Shown here: positions 32,526 through 44,707 of the stretch, one piece after another
Numbering within the stretch: position 1 is the stretch's first letter
Layout: every line of letters starts with the position of its first letter
Assembly (NCBI RefSeq): GCF_024166365.1
Contig: NC_064819.1
Coordinates: 205,431,293 to 205,495,292 of the forward strand
Source: Elephas maximus indicus
Taxonomy: Eukaryota > Chordata > Mammalia > Proboscidea > Elephantidae
Direction: 5' to 3'
Length of the DNA stretch: 64,000 bases
Notes under the pieces: model-generated
What the model saw: only the letters and a program-made list of their open reading frames with translations
Told to the model about the DNA's origin: nothing
Database searches by the model: none
Made by a program: the position numbers and the translations under genes

Positions 32526-33582
32526 AATAACATTTATTTTGTGGGAAGCATCTGAGAAGATGCTCAGCCCACTGTGAAAGGATGAACCAACCTTGTCTAG
32601 CTCCACCATTCCCTACTCCAACGTGGATCTCAGAGTGTGTTCTTTCCCTAGAACAAGTATCAGAAACCCCTTTGTGCCCTGACTGAGGTGAGTATTAAAG
32701 CTTATGGTTCTGCCATCAATCCAGAGCATGGTTTGCAGGCTCAGGTGTCACCCAGCCTTAAGCCATCCACGTGAAAAAAAGGGAATTTAGTGGGGCTCAG
32801 CACCAAAAGGAGAAAAGAAGGCAAAGATGGAAAGCAGCACTCTTTTCAGAAGTGGCATAATAACAGACTGGATTTAGCAAGGGTAGGATTCCTGACAAAT
32901 ATCCACCCTTCATGCATTCTCAAAACTTTCTTAGAGATTCTGTTCTAAGAAATCACCCTGATTCAGTGATTTTCCACATTCCCGTGGCCACTCTGTGGTA
33001 GAACTGGGAACAGATGGCTAACGATACTATTCATCAAAATTCGGGAACCTTGATCGTCTCGACAGTGTTCTACACCCACTGGTTGCCCTTATACTAAAAG
33101 TAAGAATTCTGAGTAAGTAAGAAGGAAACTGGCAACATCAGCAACAGGTACCTCTGGGTAAATGATGACCAGGCAAGACATTTAGATAAACTTTTTTTTA
33201 TCCTTCCTAAAAATGTTAGTTTTAATAACATTTTTAGATTCTGAAGATTATTTGGTTACGATACTAGCTTGTCAACAATTATTATGTTGTAAAAAATATG
33301 ATTTTATCATTAAACCTAATTTATACTAATGAGAAAATTACTGTAAACCTCAGAGTAGATTATTTTTTACTACTTTTAAAGACGTTTGAAACACTTCGGT
33401 AATCTTTCTAGCTTCTCTTCCACTCAAAATTTTATGTTATTCAGATAACTGACATCAGATCTAAGCTGCCCATAGTAAAAGGTAGTAGAAATTTATCTTT
33501 CTTACACTCCTTTGTATCCCGCATATCCACACAGTGCCTTGTATTTAGTGAGAGTTCAATAATTTGTCAATAATAAGTCAGT
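32526..33582. other. Non-coding unique stretch
   Basis: Unique sequence. A short L2/MIR-type tail is possible at 33505-33575 ('acacagtgccttgtatttag', 'agttcaataatttgtc'). Confidence 0.5.
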
Positions 33583-33782
33583 TAATACCTGCTGTCATCG
33601 AATCAATCCTGACTCATAGCGACCCTATAGGACAGTGTAGAACTAACCCATGGGATTTACAAGGCTGTAACCTTTACAGAAGCAGACTGCCATATCTTTC
33701 TCCCAAGGAGCACCTGGTGGGTTTGAGCGAATGACTTTTCGGTTAGCAGCCAAGTACTTAGCCACTGCACAGCCAGCTGCAG
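33583..33782 (-). mobile_element. AfroSINE, long type
   Basis: Antisense: tail 'ctgtcatcgaatcaatcctg', long block 'agaagcagactgccatatct', head 'cggttagcagccaagtactt'. Confidence 0.9.
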
Positions 33783-33892
33783 CGTTAGGTACTCAGAAAA
33801 CATTTGTTTAAAAGCCTGGATGGATAGGCTAAGGAATACATGAATAAATAAGTGTATGTTATCCTTCTAGTGTTACTTTGAGGAAAAGATTA

Positions 33893-33972
33893 CAGCTCTG
33901 GTAACCCTATGGGGCTCCACCTTCTCCTATACGGTCACTATGAGTTTGAATCAACTCTACAGAAATGGGTTA
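33893..33972 (+). mobile_element. AfroSINE 3' half, just before a long copy
   Basis: 'ggtaaccctatggggctcca' to 'ctctacagaaatgggttaaa'. The 5' half is missing. It is followed within 8 bp by a long-type copy in the same orientation. Confidence 0.85.
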
Positions 33973-33979
33973 AAGCTGC

Positions 33980-34199
33980 CAAAATTCCCTGGCTGGCATA
34001 AATAGTTCATGCTCAAATAGTAATTGAAAGGTTGGCGGTTCAATCCCACCAAGTGAGACTGCAGAAGAAAGGCGTGGCAATCTGCTTCTGTAACGATTAC
34101 AGCCCAAGAAAACCCTATGGAGCTCAATTCCACTCTGTAGCACCTGGGGTCATCTTGAATCAGAATCGACTCAACGGCAATGGGTTTGGCTTGGTTTTG
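33980..34199 (+). mobile_element. AfroSINE, long type
   Basis: Head 'ttccctggctggcataaata', box B-like 'gttcaatcccacc', long block 'aggcgtggcaatctgcttct' and 'taacgattacagcccaagaa', tail 'aatcgactcaacggcaatgg'. Confidence 0.92.
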
Positions 34200-35633
34200 G
34201 AAACAGCAAACATCGTGCAAAGAAAGAGGGCTTACAAAGAAATGTGAAGACATGATTTCTCCTTCAACGAACTTATCAATTCTTCCACTTTATCAATCCC
34301 CCACCTGATTTTCCATTGTGGAGAAAGAAGAGAGGCAGACCAAAAGTTGGGGGTGATGGGGATCGGGAAGGTAAAAGAAATAAAACACATTTCTTCCTTA
34401 TATTCTTTAAAACCAAATAGTATAAAAATGAAGAGCTTGTAAAAACAAAAAGATAATAGAGGGAATGATGAAATTTTGCTGTGCAGTACGTACCAAGGAA
34501 AACTGTGGAGTCACCTTCTGTTTGTAGGAGTCAAGGCACAGTTAAGTTACACTTGGGTTTGTGGAATGTACTCTGAAGTTTTAATTGAAGTGAGTAATAT
34601 TTTGCTGTTTATCCCAGTCTATTTTCTGAGTATTTCTTTGGGTTGTTCTTGTCTGAGTTGCCAGACATGTCTAGGATATAATTAGTTGATATCATCCAAT
34701 TCATAAACTCTTCCTTTTCAACAAATGTTCACATTGTTGTGGTGAGTAGCACTGTGTTCCCTTACACCTACTGAATGTGTTAACATTGAAACCAGGATGT
34801 GCCCAGGTTGAAGCCTTCTGCAGTACCTTTTATACATTTTTGCTGCCTTTTGAGAGTGTTCTCTTTTCCCAGCTTTAAATCTTAGATCAGGAATCAAGCC
34901 TGTATCTCTCAGGCATAGCTGATACTGACCTAAAACTGAGTCAGGGATATTTGAACTTTTGATTTTGCCTGATTTGGGAAGAAGCGTGAAGAGGTGTTCA
35001 TTTAATTTGTTTCAGAATGCAGAAACGGATGCATAAGCAGTAATATATTCCAGAACTTCTCTCTCCTCCCTCCACTATCCCCAAAATGTAGGAGAGAGCT
35101 GGATTCTGACAACTGTCTGCAGGGAGGAATTTTTAGCTATTCTCACGTATAGTTATCTGTCATCAGTTGGTAACATGATTTTTGAATATGGATATTGGTT
35201 CTTTTTAATGGGGAAAAACTCTTTGCATTCCAAACTTAGCGTGCATTTTAGTGAGAGAAAAGAGGGCTGAAAATGAGGCTACTGTTGCTGGTAAGCCCTG
35301 TCCTTGGCTCTAGTACAATCCAAACTGATCTAAAGAGTACTCAGTCCCCAAGTCTGTCCTTCCTTCCCAGAAAGTCATTAGAGTCCTGCTCTGAAGTCTC
35401 AGCGGACTGTACTCTGAGAGCCAGTGAGGCTAAGGTAGAGCTTTTATACCATGCTCATGGTCACAAACTCCAGCAGCTTCTGAAGGGTTCTATGAAGCAC
35501 TTACCTCCTTGCCATCTTTAGCTTTAGTCTCTTGGGTTCCCATGCTCTTGTTCCGCTATGTCTTGGCATGGGGCCTTTGAGCAAGGGCAGTATTATCTGA
35601 CTCCTTACCTAGTGGTCTGAGACCTGCTATTAT
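34200..35633. other. Non-coding unique stretch
   Basis: Unique sequence with no recognisable gene or repeat. Short frames (34476-34685, 35273-35521) look like chance. Confidence 0.5.
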
Positions 35634-35674
35634 GGATTAAATTTCATCCCCCCAAAATATATATTGAAATCCTA

Positions 35675-35880
35675 TAGCCTGGTGGTGCAGTGGTTAAGCA
35701 CTCAGCCACTAACCAGAAAGTTGGTGATTTGAACCCACCAGCTGCTCCTAGGCAGAAAGATGTGGCAACCTGCTTCCATAAAGATTTATAGACTTGGGAA
35801 CCCTATGGGCAGTTCTACTCTGTCCTATAGGGTTGCTATGAATCAGAATCAACTTGAAGGCAACAGTTTTTTGTTTTTTT
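35675..35880 (+). mobile_element. AfroSINE, long type, inside outer LTR
   Basis: 'tagcctggtggtgcagtggt', long block 'agatgtggcaacctgcttcc' and 'taaagatttatagacttggg', tail 'aatcaacttgaaggcaacag' plus T run. Confidence 0.92.
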
Positions 35881-35940
35881 TAAACCTGTGGATATAATCC
35901 CATTTGGGCATAAGCTTTTCTTTGTTATGTTGATAAGACC

Positions 35941-36462
35941 TGCCTTAGTTATCTAATGCTGCTATAACAGAAATAGCACTAGTAGATGGCTTTAGCAAAA
36001 AGAAGGTTATTCTCTCACAGTTTAGGAGGCTAGAAGTCTGAATTCAGGGTGCCAGCTCTAGAGGAAGGCTCTCTCTTTCTCTGTTGGCTCTGGGGGAAGG
36101 TTGTTGGCATCAATCTTCCCCTGCTCTAGGAGATTCTCAGTGCAGGGGTCCTGGGTCCAATGGATGCACATGCCTGGCTCTTCTTTCTTGGTGATATAAG
36201 GTCACCATGTCTCTCTGCTCACTTCTCTCTTTTATATCTCAAAAAAGATTGGCTTAAAATACAACCTAATCCTGTAGATTGAGTCTCATCAACATAACTA
36301 ATCCCATCTCATAATTCCATCTCATTAACATCATAGAGACAGGATTTAAAACACACAGGAAAATCACATCAGATCACAAAATGGTGGACAATCACAATAC
36401 TGGGAATAGTGGCCTAGCCCAAGTGACACACATTTGGGGGGGACACAATTCAATCCACGACA
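35941..36462 (-). mobile_element. Solo LTR, 522 bp, nested in the outer LTR
   Basis: Antisense solo LTR (minus strand starts TGTCGTGG and ends near TAAGGCA). Flanked by a 5-bp target duplication with one mismatch, AGACC (35936-35940) and AGGCC (36463-36467), as expected for ERVL/MaLR-type integration. Same family as the sense copy at 44060-44707: shared phrases in reverse orientation include 'tctctctgctcacttctctc' and 'gattggcttaaaatacaacc'. Confidence 0.9.
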
Positions 36463-36740
36463 AGGCCCTATCAGTGTAGGGTGTGTCCTAAACCTAAAGT
36501 TTTTGTTCTAAAAAGAGCAGATTAGACACAGAAGCAAGCACAAAAGAGGAAGACAGATGTCACATGATGATCACCAAAGAACTAAGGAATGGAAGCTGAA
36601 AGAGACAAGGATCTTCTCTCAGAGCCAACCAGAAGATAACTTACCCTATTGTCACTGCCGTTAATTCAAACTTCTAGCCTTTTTTTTTAGCCTTATAAAC
36701 TATAAGAAAAATAAATTTATTTTCAGTACAGGATGAAAAT

Positions 36741-38539
36741 ACATCAGAAATTAACTTTAGTGTGTCAGTTGCTCTTAGAGCAAGTTTAGGCATTAAAATG
36801 AAAAATACAAACCAATGGATAGACAAAGCATTACACAGAAAAATTATTCTCAACTTTTTTTTTTAAACATCAAGAATTCTTTATTTTTCTTTCCATTAAG
36901 AGATACTATAATTTTGAAAGATTTCATTTGCAAGGCAGATGCACCCTGCATTGATTTTTACTTCCTACTAGTGAGGTTTCTCTTCATATCACACAAATAT
37001 ATTCCCTTTACTATCAGAACAAATATGTTTTTGGTTTTATTACTTAATGACAAAAGTAATAATCCAGCAGAGCTTCTGAACAGCGGAAGGTGGTAAACAG
37101 AGACTTACCAGTTAAGTTAATAAAATGAAGAACTTGGACAACTGCATTGGCCTGTGAAGCCTTTTCATTTCAAATGAGCTTTTTACAGACATGAAAATTG
37201 CTCTAGGGTTCCCACCCTGTCACTGTTTTCCCTGAGCCCTAGATTTCTAAACTCAAGTTCAGTATCCCTGGTTAGAGCTTATTGAGAAAAGATTTAGGCT
37301 TTACCTTCCCACTTCCTGTAGCAGCTTCAATTTCCACTTTTTGATGCTCACCAAGCAGTCAAAAAAATTCAAGCATGACATCTTATGATCCTAATACAGG
37401 GTTTTCTAATTGCACCAAATGTGCTAAGAGTATTCTCATAGCCTGGGACAGAAAACTCAAGGGCAAAAAGTGTCAGGAACAGAAGGATCTGAATTGAAAG
37501 AATGAGGGAAAGTCAGGTTCATCCCCATAGGTTTTTTCACTCTAAGTGCCATTCACAGAAATTTGGTATCCAAGGAGATGAGTGCAGTACATGCTAACAT
37601 TACATATTCTCTGCAGATACAAAAGGCTATCTATTCGATCTGATACTACATTTCAAAGTAGCAGAGGGAAAGTGTTTGGGGAAAGTATTGAATAATTAAG
37701 TGAGTACTTACCATATGCAGAGAACCATGATGTATTCAATGAAGGATGCAAAATATACACTAAGTGATGATAAATATGGGACCACTTATTTCCATGTAGG
37801 GCTCTTGGCAATCTTTTTAGCATTCTGGCTTTTATTAAGTTCACATTATTACCTTTGAAAATCTGAAGAAATGCCCTTGTCATAAATTTACTTTTTACCC
37901 TCTGCTTTGGTAGAAAACAAAATGTTATCAATTATAAAATGACGTTTTCCTGAGACCAATTTTATAATTGAATGATACAACAGAGAGTGAGGACTCTCGG
38001 AGTTGAATAAGAAGATGGTAGCAGCCTTGCAGGCTAGTGACCAGAAATGAGGCAAAGCTGGGAGAAAGGGAAATAACTGAGAGAAGCAAGTGTTCCACAG
38101 CATGATGATTTAATCAGGGGTGAAGGAGTTGCCACAAGTAGCAAGAAAAGAGCGCGTTCAGATGAAGGGAGAGTGAGGAACCATCTGGAAACAAGAACCC
38201 ATTCAAGAAGTTGATGAAGGTTACGACTAGGAAAGGGAAGTTCACAGAGATTTCTGTGAAAGCAGGGAGAGAAGCACCCCTTCACATGATAGAAAATTAT
38301 TGGGCTGCAATTCCGCCTGAACTCAAGGGTATAGAGACAACAGCTTAAGAGAACTTTACTTTCTTAATAACCAGTGGAATTGGGTGAGTTTTGGCATAGT
38401 ATTGGGATATAAGCTTGGATGTCTAGAAAATGATAAGAAGTTGACTCCTTTTACTCAGAATTCATGATCACAAAACTTAAATCCATACTAAATATTCCCT
38501 AGACAGCCCACTGTGTTTTCTAGTTGAATCTGTTTTTTA
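36741..38539. other. Non-coding unique stretch
   Basis: AT-rich unique sequence without a recognised gene, RNA or repeat. Confidence 0.5.
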
Positions 38540-39930
38540 TTCCACTCTGTAAAACTCCTTCTCCCACCCAGTTTTACCCTCACCTCAGTCTTTGTCAGAA
38601 AACAGAAGCTAGCACCAACCTACAGCTGATTTACATCTGCATCTATCTTCTCTCCCTTAACCTCCCTTTAAATGAGAAAGTCTCTCCCATTAAAGCCATT
38701 CCCATCATGTGAACTCCAGATCCTATCTTTTTTCACTTTTTCAAGATGTGAGTACCTTACATTATTTTGTCTTCTCCTGCATCATCAATTTCTTCCTCTC
38801 TACAGGGTCATTCTTACAGCACACCAGCATGCTTATGTATCTCCCATTAAGGGACGGGGGTGGGGGGAGTCTTTCCACAAAGACCATCCCACGTGCTACC
38901 AACTCCTTTCTCATTTCTTGGCCCCCAGGCTTAGCCGAACTCTTCCAAAATGTTCTCCATACATTCTCTCCTCACCTCTATCCCATCTTCCCCTTCAACT
39001 CAGTTCAAAGTGAATTCTGTCCCAACAACTCTACTAAAGGGATTGCTATCAAAGACTTGAACAATATTGAATGCTGCCAGACCCAAAGGGCACTGACTTC
39101 CCTCTTGCTCAAAAAGTCCTCAGATCTTGATGGAATTGAACAGATTCTCCATCTGGAAACCCTGACTTGTATGATTCCATACTATTTTTGTTTGTTTGTT
39201 TTACTTTTAAACATGTTTGACCTTTCTATTTTGGTCTTATCTGGCTGACTTCTAAATATTAGAACGTCTTAGGTATTCGTCCTGGCCTTTCTCTCTCCAT
39301 TACATGCTCTCAGTGTATGATCTCAACCCATTCCCATGACTATATCCTATTCCCACCTATATCCTAAAGGTTCACAAATGTATATTGCCAGTCTTTACCC
39401 TCTCTGAGCTCCAATCCAAACTGGTATATCAGACTTACTTGATTTATTCTCTTGAATGCCTTAGAATCTCTCAAGTTTAGCATGTACAAAAATAGAGCTC
39501 TTCCTTCTCCCACCAACAAAAAATAAGGAAAAAAACCATTGTTCCTGCCCATAATCTTCAGCACATTTCAGCAAGTGGTATAACTACCAATCCAGTTATT
39601 CAAATCAGAAGTTAGAAATTTTGATTGATTCCCCACCTCCAAATAGTCCATCAATTTTTTTGGATTCTATCTGAAATACATCTTCAAAAGGTCCATTTCT
39701 CTCCCCATCTCTCTGCCTTATGCAAGTCCACTCCATCAACATCTTTCACCAAGATTACCACAGCACTTCCTCACTGGTCTCAGTGTTCCCATTCGTGCCT
39801 CTGGCTCTCTGTTCTATTGCCCCTACCCACCAAAATCTGTCTTCCTGCAAAATAAGAGCCTCATGTCTTGATCACTCCTTAAAGTGTCAAATTTCTTTCT
39901 CCTTGATCCATATAATATGGACAGTTTAAC
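38540..39930 (+). mobile_element. L2 LINE fragment (RT region)
   Basis: Sense L2: 'catcatcaatttcttcctct' and 'ctacagggtcattcttacag' (RT N-part), 'gactccttttagtctc'-type C-T-rich composition throughout, then 'atccagttattcaaatcaga', 'gattccccacctcc', 'tccactccatcaacatcttt', 'attaccacagcacttcctca'. The order matches the L2 consensus I know. Old and heavily mutated. Confidence 0.85.
38709..39248 (+). pseudogene. L2 reverse-transcriptase remnant
   Basis: Longest plus-strand frame of the window (179 codons). 'SCIINFFLSTGSFLQHTSML' followed later by 'AELFQNVLHTFSPHL' and 'QSEFCPNNSTK' parallels the L2 RT N-terminal motifs (family pattern: STGSFP..., LLERVVYTRL, QSGFRPNHST). The catalytic motifs A and C are not in this frame. 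The frame is open by chance survival, not as a host gene. Confidence 0.75.
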
Positions 39931-40130
39931 ACCTTCTGGGTTAATGAGAATCCTCTTGCAAGGGACTCCTTTTAGTCTCTTTGAATTTTGTTATTAGACT
40001 TAAACGTAACTTCTCCACGCACTCCCATTTAGCCATCAATTCAGTCATTAAAAAAAAAAAATCGGTCATTAGACAGCTACATATTGATGGCTTCTAAATG
40101 CCAGGTACCTTACTAGGTGCTGGAAACACA

Positions 40131-41575
40131 TTGTTGTTGTTGTTAGGTGCCGTCAAGCTGGTTACCACTCATAGCAACCTTATGTACAATAGAACTAAAC
40201 ATGGCCCTGTTCTATGCTATCCTCAATATTGTTGTTAGGCTTGAGTCAATTGTTGCAGCCACTGTGTCAATCCATCTTATTGAGGGTCTTCCTCTTTTTT
40301 GCTGACCCTCTACCTTACCAAGCATGATGTCCTTCTCCAGGGACTGGTCCCTCCTGATAACATGTCCAAATTTCATGAGATGAAGGCTCGCCGTCCTTGC
40401 TTCCCGCAAGCGTTTAGCTGTACTTCTTCCAAGACAGATTTGTCTGTTTTTTTGTCGGTCCGTGGTATATTCAATATTCTTTGCTGACACCATAATTCGA
40501 AGGCATAGATTCTCCTTTTTCTTCTTTATTCATTGTCCAGCTTTCTCATTCATATGAGGTGATTGAAAACACCATAGCTTGGGTCAGGTGACCCTCAGTC
40601 CTTAAAGTGGCATCTTTGTTTAAACACTTTAAAGAGGTCTTTTGCAGCAGGTTTGCCCAATGCAATGCATCATTTAATTTCTTGACTGCTGCTTCCGTGG
40701 GTGTTGATTGTAGATCCAAGTAAAATGAAATCCTTGTCAATTTGAATCGTTTCTCCTTCATAGTGATGTTGCTTATTGGTCCACTTGTGAGGGTTTTTGT
40801 TTTCTTTATGTTAGGTGTAATCCATACTGAAGGCTGTAATGGATATACTGCTACAGTTGTTTTTGAATGATCTTCAGAAAAATTTTATTTGTTTGTGGTA
40901 TTAATGTTATTGTTTGATAATTTCTGCATTTGGTTGGATCACCTTCCTTGGGAATAGGCATAAATATGCATCTCTTCCAGTCTGTTGGACAGGTAGCTGT
41001 TTTCCAAATTTCTTGGCATAAACAAGTGAGTGCTTCCAGTGCTGCATCTGTGTGTTGAAACATCTCAACTGGTATTCCATCAATTTCTGAAGGCTTGTTT
41101 TTCACCAGTGCCTTCAGTGTAGCTTGAACTTCTTCTTTCAGTACCATCAGTTGTTGATAGTATGCTACTTCCTGAAATGGTAATGTCAATCAATTCTTTT
41201 TGGTACAGTTACTGTCTGTATTACTTCCATCTTCTTTTGATGCTCCCTTCATCGTTCAGTATTTTTCCTGTAGAATCCTTTAATATTGTAATTCAAGGCT
41301 TGAATTTTTTCTTCAGCTCTTTCAGCTTGAGAAATGTCAAGCATGTTCTTCCCTTTTAGTTTTGTAACTCCAGGTCTTTGCACATTTCGTTGTAATACTT
41401 TGTCTTCTGGAGCTGCCCTATGAAATCTTCTGTTCAGTTCTTTTACTTCATCATCTTTTCCATTTACTTTAGGTACTCTACGTTCATGAGCAAGTTTCAC
41501 AGTCTCTTCTGGCATCCATTTTGGTTTTTTCTTCCTCTTCTGTCTTTTTAATGACTTTTTGCTTGTTACCATTTC
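40131..41575 (-). mobile_element. RTE LINE copy E, internally deleted and 5'-truncated
   Basis: Antisense RTE with 3' terminus (ttg)n at 40131. Near 40845 the sequence jumps from 'ccatactgaaggctgtaa' to 'ggatatactgctacagttgt', losing about 500 bp that copy B has (14940-15437). It ends at 41575 inside the basic linker before the RT. Confidence 0.93.
40851..41189 (-). pseudogene. RTE reverse-transcriptase N-part (copy E)
   Basis: 112-codon minus-strand frame with 'LVKNKPSEIDGIPVEMFQHT', 'CLCQEIWKTATCPTDWKRCI' and 'MPIPKEGDPTKCRNYQTITL', an uninterrupted stretch of the RT entry region. The downstream motif A region is deleted in this copy. Confidence 0.88.
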
Positions 41576-41640
41576 GGTAGGTTTGTATATTACTAGGTAC
41601 TTAAGACAGCTATGTTGTGCTTTCCAAAAATACAGGTAGG

Positions 41641-42007
41641 ATGTCTTAGTAACTTAGCGCTAATGTAACAAAACTGGATAGCTTTAAAGAACAGAATTTC
41701 ACTTTTTCACAGTTTTGGAGGCTAAAAGTTCAAATCACTCTCTCAGCCATGTTGATTCCTTCTGTGAGCCTCTCCTAGTTTCTGGTGTTTGCTGGCAATA
41801 TTTGGTGTTCCTTGGCATCTGTCTCACCCTGTGTGTGTCTCTGTCTATTCTGGTCAGAAGCCATTAGGTTTAGGATGCACCCTACACTATTACGATCTCA
41901 CTAATATGACAAAACAAAAATCTTCTTTCTAAATAAGATCACATCCACAGGTACAAAGGCCAGGAATTCAACACATATTTTGGGGGGACATAATTCAATC
42001 CATAAAC
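41641..42007 (-). mobile_element. MLT1-type MaLR solo LTR
   Basis: Antisense LTR: 'gatgtcttagtaacttagcg', 'acagttttggaggctaaaag', 'ccttggcatctgtctcaccc', 'ctttctaaataagatcacat', 'ggggggacataattcaatcc'. Confidence 0.87.
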
Positions 42008-43320
42008 AGGTATTTTCCTACTCACTAGAAGACTCCTTAAAAAACAACATGTGAGTTAAATGGAATCCAGATTTTTAATGCCTTCATGTAGTTTGCTATT
42101 TTAAGGAATCTTATAAAGTTAATAATCAAACTCTAATTTTTATATAAATTTGAACTTTTACGTTAGTAATTTTCTTTGATCAATTTTATAGAGCTCCAAA
42201 AACACATCAAAAGTAAACCATTGTAATTGGAATCTCTATTTTAAACACACTAAGGGATTTGCTATATAAAGAAATCCTGTTATAACACTTTATAAAGAAA
42301 GTAATCATTAACTTATCATTAGTAAATTTGGACTTTTTAAATTATAATTTCTATATCACAGAATGTAAAACTTTTAGAAATATATAGCTGTAATCAATAA
42401 GAAAAAACAAACTGTAAATTATGGGAAAATATATGTTGTTATAATAGAAAGAACACGCAAGCAATCCAATGCTTAAGACACTTTACCTCTTGTGTTTTGA
42501 AGAAGCACCCTTCCCCAAGGTATTTGCCTTAAGAGCTACGTTATGGCATATCTCTAGATTAGAAAATTCCAGTTTGAAAATAAATAACCATTGGAGTCAT
42601 GACACAATAACTTTTTTTTTTTCCCTGCTATATTAAAACTTTAGTGTGGATTAGGTTATCAGAAAACTGTTGCCCAGAACAGGCACTTTCTAAAGCTCTA
42701 TTGATGACATGATAACAGCACCCAGTTTGGAAAACAGAGAACAAAGAATGAAAAATAGACTCATAAAATGGGTGGAAAAATGGGGTTAGAAAACTGATGT
42801 CAAAAAGGTGTGCTCACAGGTAGGTGGATGGGGGAACGGCCACACAGAAAGGCTCTTGGTGCTGTAGACTGAGTCCAATTACACATGAGGAAGATGCAAT
42901 CAAACCTAAATTTTGATTTACAAATTTGTCCTGGTAGTGAATGGTCAATGATAAACATGAAATGGTAGAGTTTAGAAAAAAGATTTCTTCCTTTTTGCTT
43001 TCTAACTGTCCTTTCTATTTGACATTTTTGCCATGAATTTGGCCTAAATTAACATGTTGAAACACAGTCCTAAGATAGCCTGTCGATTTGAGAGACTGTT
43101 TTGGTGATCATCAGGTAGCAGAAGGAAAAGAGAACATAATTTGAAATATGAAGTATTTTAAATGAATGGGAGGAAAACCTGGTAGTAGGGCCATTATTTC
43201 TCTCTCATCAGAGTTTAAGTAATTAATTCATAATGTATTTTGTTTCTGATCATATAAGCTCTGGCTCATAGTAGGCACTCAATACTCAATAAGTATTTGT
43301 AAATATTATTTAATATATGT
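42008..43320. other. Non-coding stretch
   Basis: AT-rich, mostly unique. An L2/MIR tail is likely at 43255-43315 ('tcatagtaggcactcaatac'). No gene seen. Confidence 0.5.
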
Positions 43321-43715
43321 TGAGATGTTTCAACAAACAAATGCAGCACTGGAAGTACTCACACATCTATGCCAAGAAATTTGAAATACATCTACCTGGC
43401 CAACCAACAGGAAGAGATCCATATTTATGCTTATTCCCAAGAAAGGTGATCCAATTGAATGTGGAAATTATTATACAATATCATTAATATCACATGCAAG
43501 TAAAGTTTTGCTGAAGATCATTCAAAAGCGGTTCCAGCAGTATATCAATAGGGAACTGCCAGAAATTCAAGCCAGATTCAGAAAGGACGTGAAATGAGAG
43601 ATATCATTGCTGGTGTCAGATGGATCCTGGCTGGAAGGAGAGAATACCACAAAGATGTTTATTTGTATTTTATCAACTATGCAAAGGCATTCGACTCTGT
43701 GAATCATAGCAAATT

Positions 43716-44059
43716 ATGGATAACATTGTGAAGGATGGGAATTCCAGAACACTTAATTGTGCTCATGAGGAACCTGTACATAGACCAAGAGGCAGCCGTT
43801 CAAACAAAACAAGGGGATACTTGTGGTTTAAAATCAGCAAAGGTGTGCCTCAGGGTTGTATCCTTTTACCATACTTTTTCAATCTGTACGCTGATCAAAT
43901 AATCCGAGAACCTGGACAATGTGAAGAGTAGAGCATCAGGATTGGAGGAAGACTTCGTTAACAACCTGCATTATGCAGATAACACAATCTTGCTTGCTGA
44001 AAGTGAAGAGGACTTGAAGCACTTACTGATGAAGATCAAAGACCACAGCCTTCAGTATG
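43716..44059 (+). pseudogene. RTE reverse-transcriptase C-part (copy F)
   Basis: Frames 43716-43931 and 43921-44157 carry 'GVPQGCILLPYFFNLYADQI' and 'NNLHYADNTILLAESEED'. The catalytic motif C is YADN instead of YADD (43972-43983), so this copy would be inactive even if its frame were whole. The second frame runs on into the inserted LTR. Confidence 0.88.
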
Positions 44060-44707
44060 TGTCATGGATTGAATTGTGTTCCCCAAAAATAGGTGTATCA
44101 ATTTGGCTAGCCCATGATTCCCAGTATTGTGTGATTGTCCACCAGTTTGTCATCTGATGTGATTTTCCTGTGTGTTGTAAATCCTACCCCTACTTTGGTG
44201 ACGTAGTGTTTAAGTGCTAGGGCTGCTAACCAACAGGCTGGCAGTTTGAATCTACCAGGCACTCCTTGGAAACTCTATGGGGCAGTTCTACTCTGTTCTA
44301 CAGCAATGGGTTTGGGTTTTTGATGTTAATGAGGTGGGATAAGTGGCATTTGTATTAGTGAGGCAGGACTCAATCTACAAGATTGGATTGTGTCTTAAGC
44401 CAATCTCTTTTGAGATACAAAAAAGAGAAGCAAACAGAGAGACGGGGGACATCATACCTCCAAGAAAGCAGCACTGAGAGCAGAGCATGTCCTTTGGACC
44501 TACGGTTCCTTCATGGAGAAGCTCCTAGACCAGGGGAAGATTGATGACAAGGATATTCCTCAAGAGCAAACAGAGAAAGCCCTCCCCTGGAGCTGACGCC
44601 CTGAATTTTGGCTTCTACCGTACTAGACTGTGAGAGAATAAACTTCTGTTTGTTCAAGTCAACCACTTGTGGTATTTCTGTTAGAGCAACACTAGATAAC
44701 CAAGATA
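44060..44707 (+). mobile_element. Solo LTR (about 515 bp plus nested SINE) inserted in RTE copy F
   Basis: Begins TGTCATGGATTGAATTGTG and ends 'actagataaccaagata' (terminal CA mutated to TA). Perfect 5-bp target duplication GTATG at 44055-44059 and 44708-44712. 'gagagaataaacttctgttt' near 44633 contains the LTR polyadenylation signal AATAAA. Same family as 35941-36462. The 5-bp duplication fits ERVL/MaLR-type elements. No internal retroviral genes. Confidence 0.95.
44190..44323 (+). mobile_element. AfroSINE, tail shortened, nested in LTR
   Basis: 'tactttggtgacgtagtgtt' head to 'ctacagcaatgggtttgggt'. About 30 bp of the tail ('ggtcgctatgagtcggaatc' in the family) is missing. It interrupts the LTR, giving the order RTE, then LTR, then SINE. 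Confidence 0.92.

Larger units (their letters stand above)
35634..36735 (+). mobile_element. MaLR-like LTR (outer), split by a SINE and by a second LTR
   Basis: The start 'tatggattaaatttcatccc' is at 35634, resumes after the SINE at 35881 ('aacctgtggatataatccca', 'gttatgttgataagacc'), and after the inner LTR at 36468 ('ctatcagtgtagggtgtgtc') up to about 36735 ('cttataaactataagaaaaa', 'aataaatttattttcagtac'). All three pieces are collinear and sense. Confidence 0.8.

Noticed and set aside
38709..39248. 179-codon frame as a possible host gene
   Set aside because: It follows L2 reverse-transcriptase motifs and lies within a collinear L2, so it is an element remnant.
44060..44707. Provirus with gag/pol/env
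   Set aside because: Only a solo LTR; after removing it the RTE is continuous, so no internal retroviral genes are present. The same holds for the other LTRs here.
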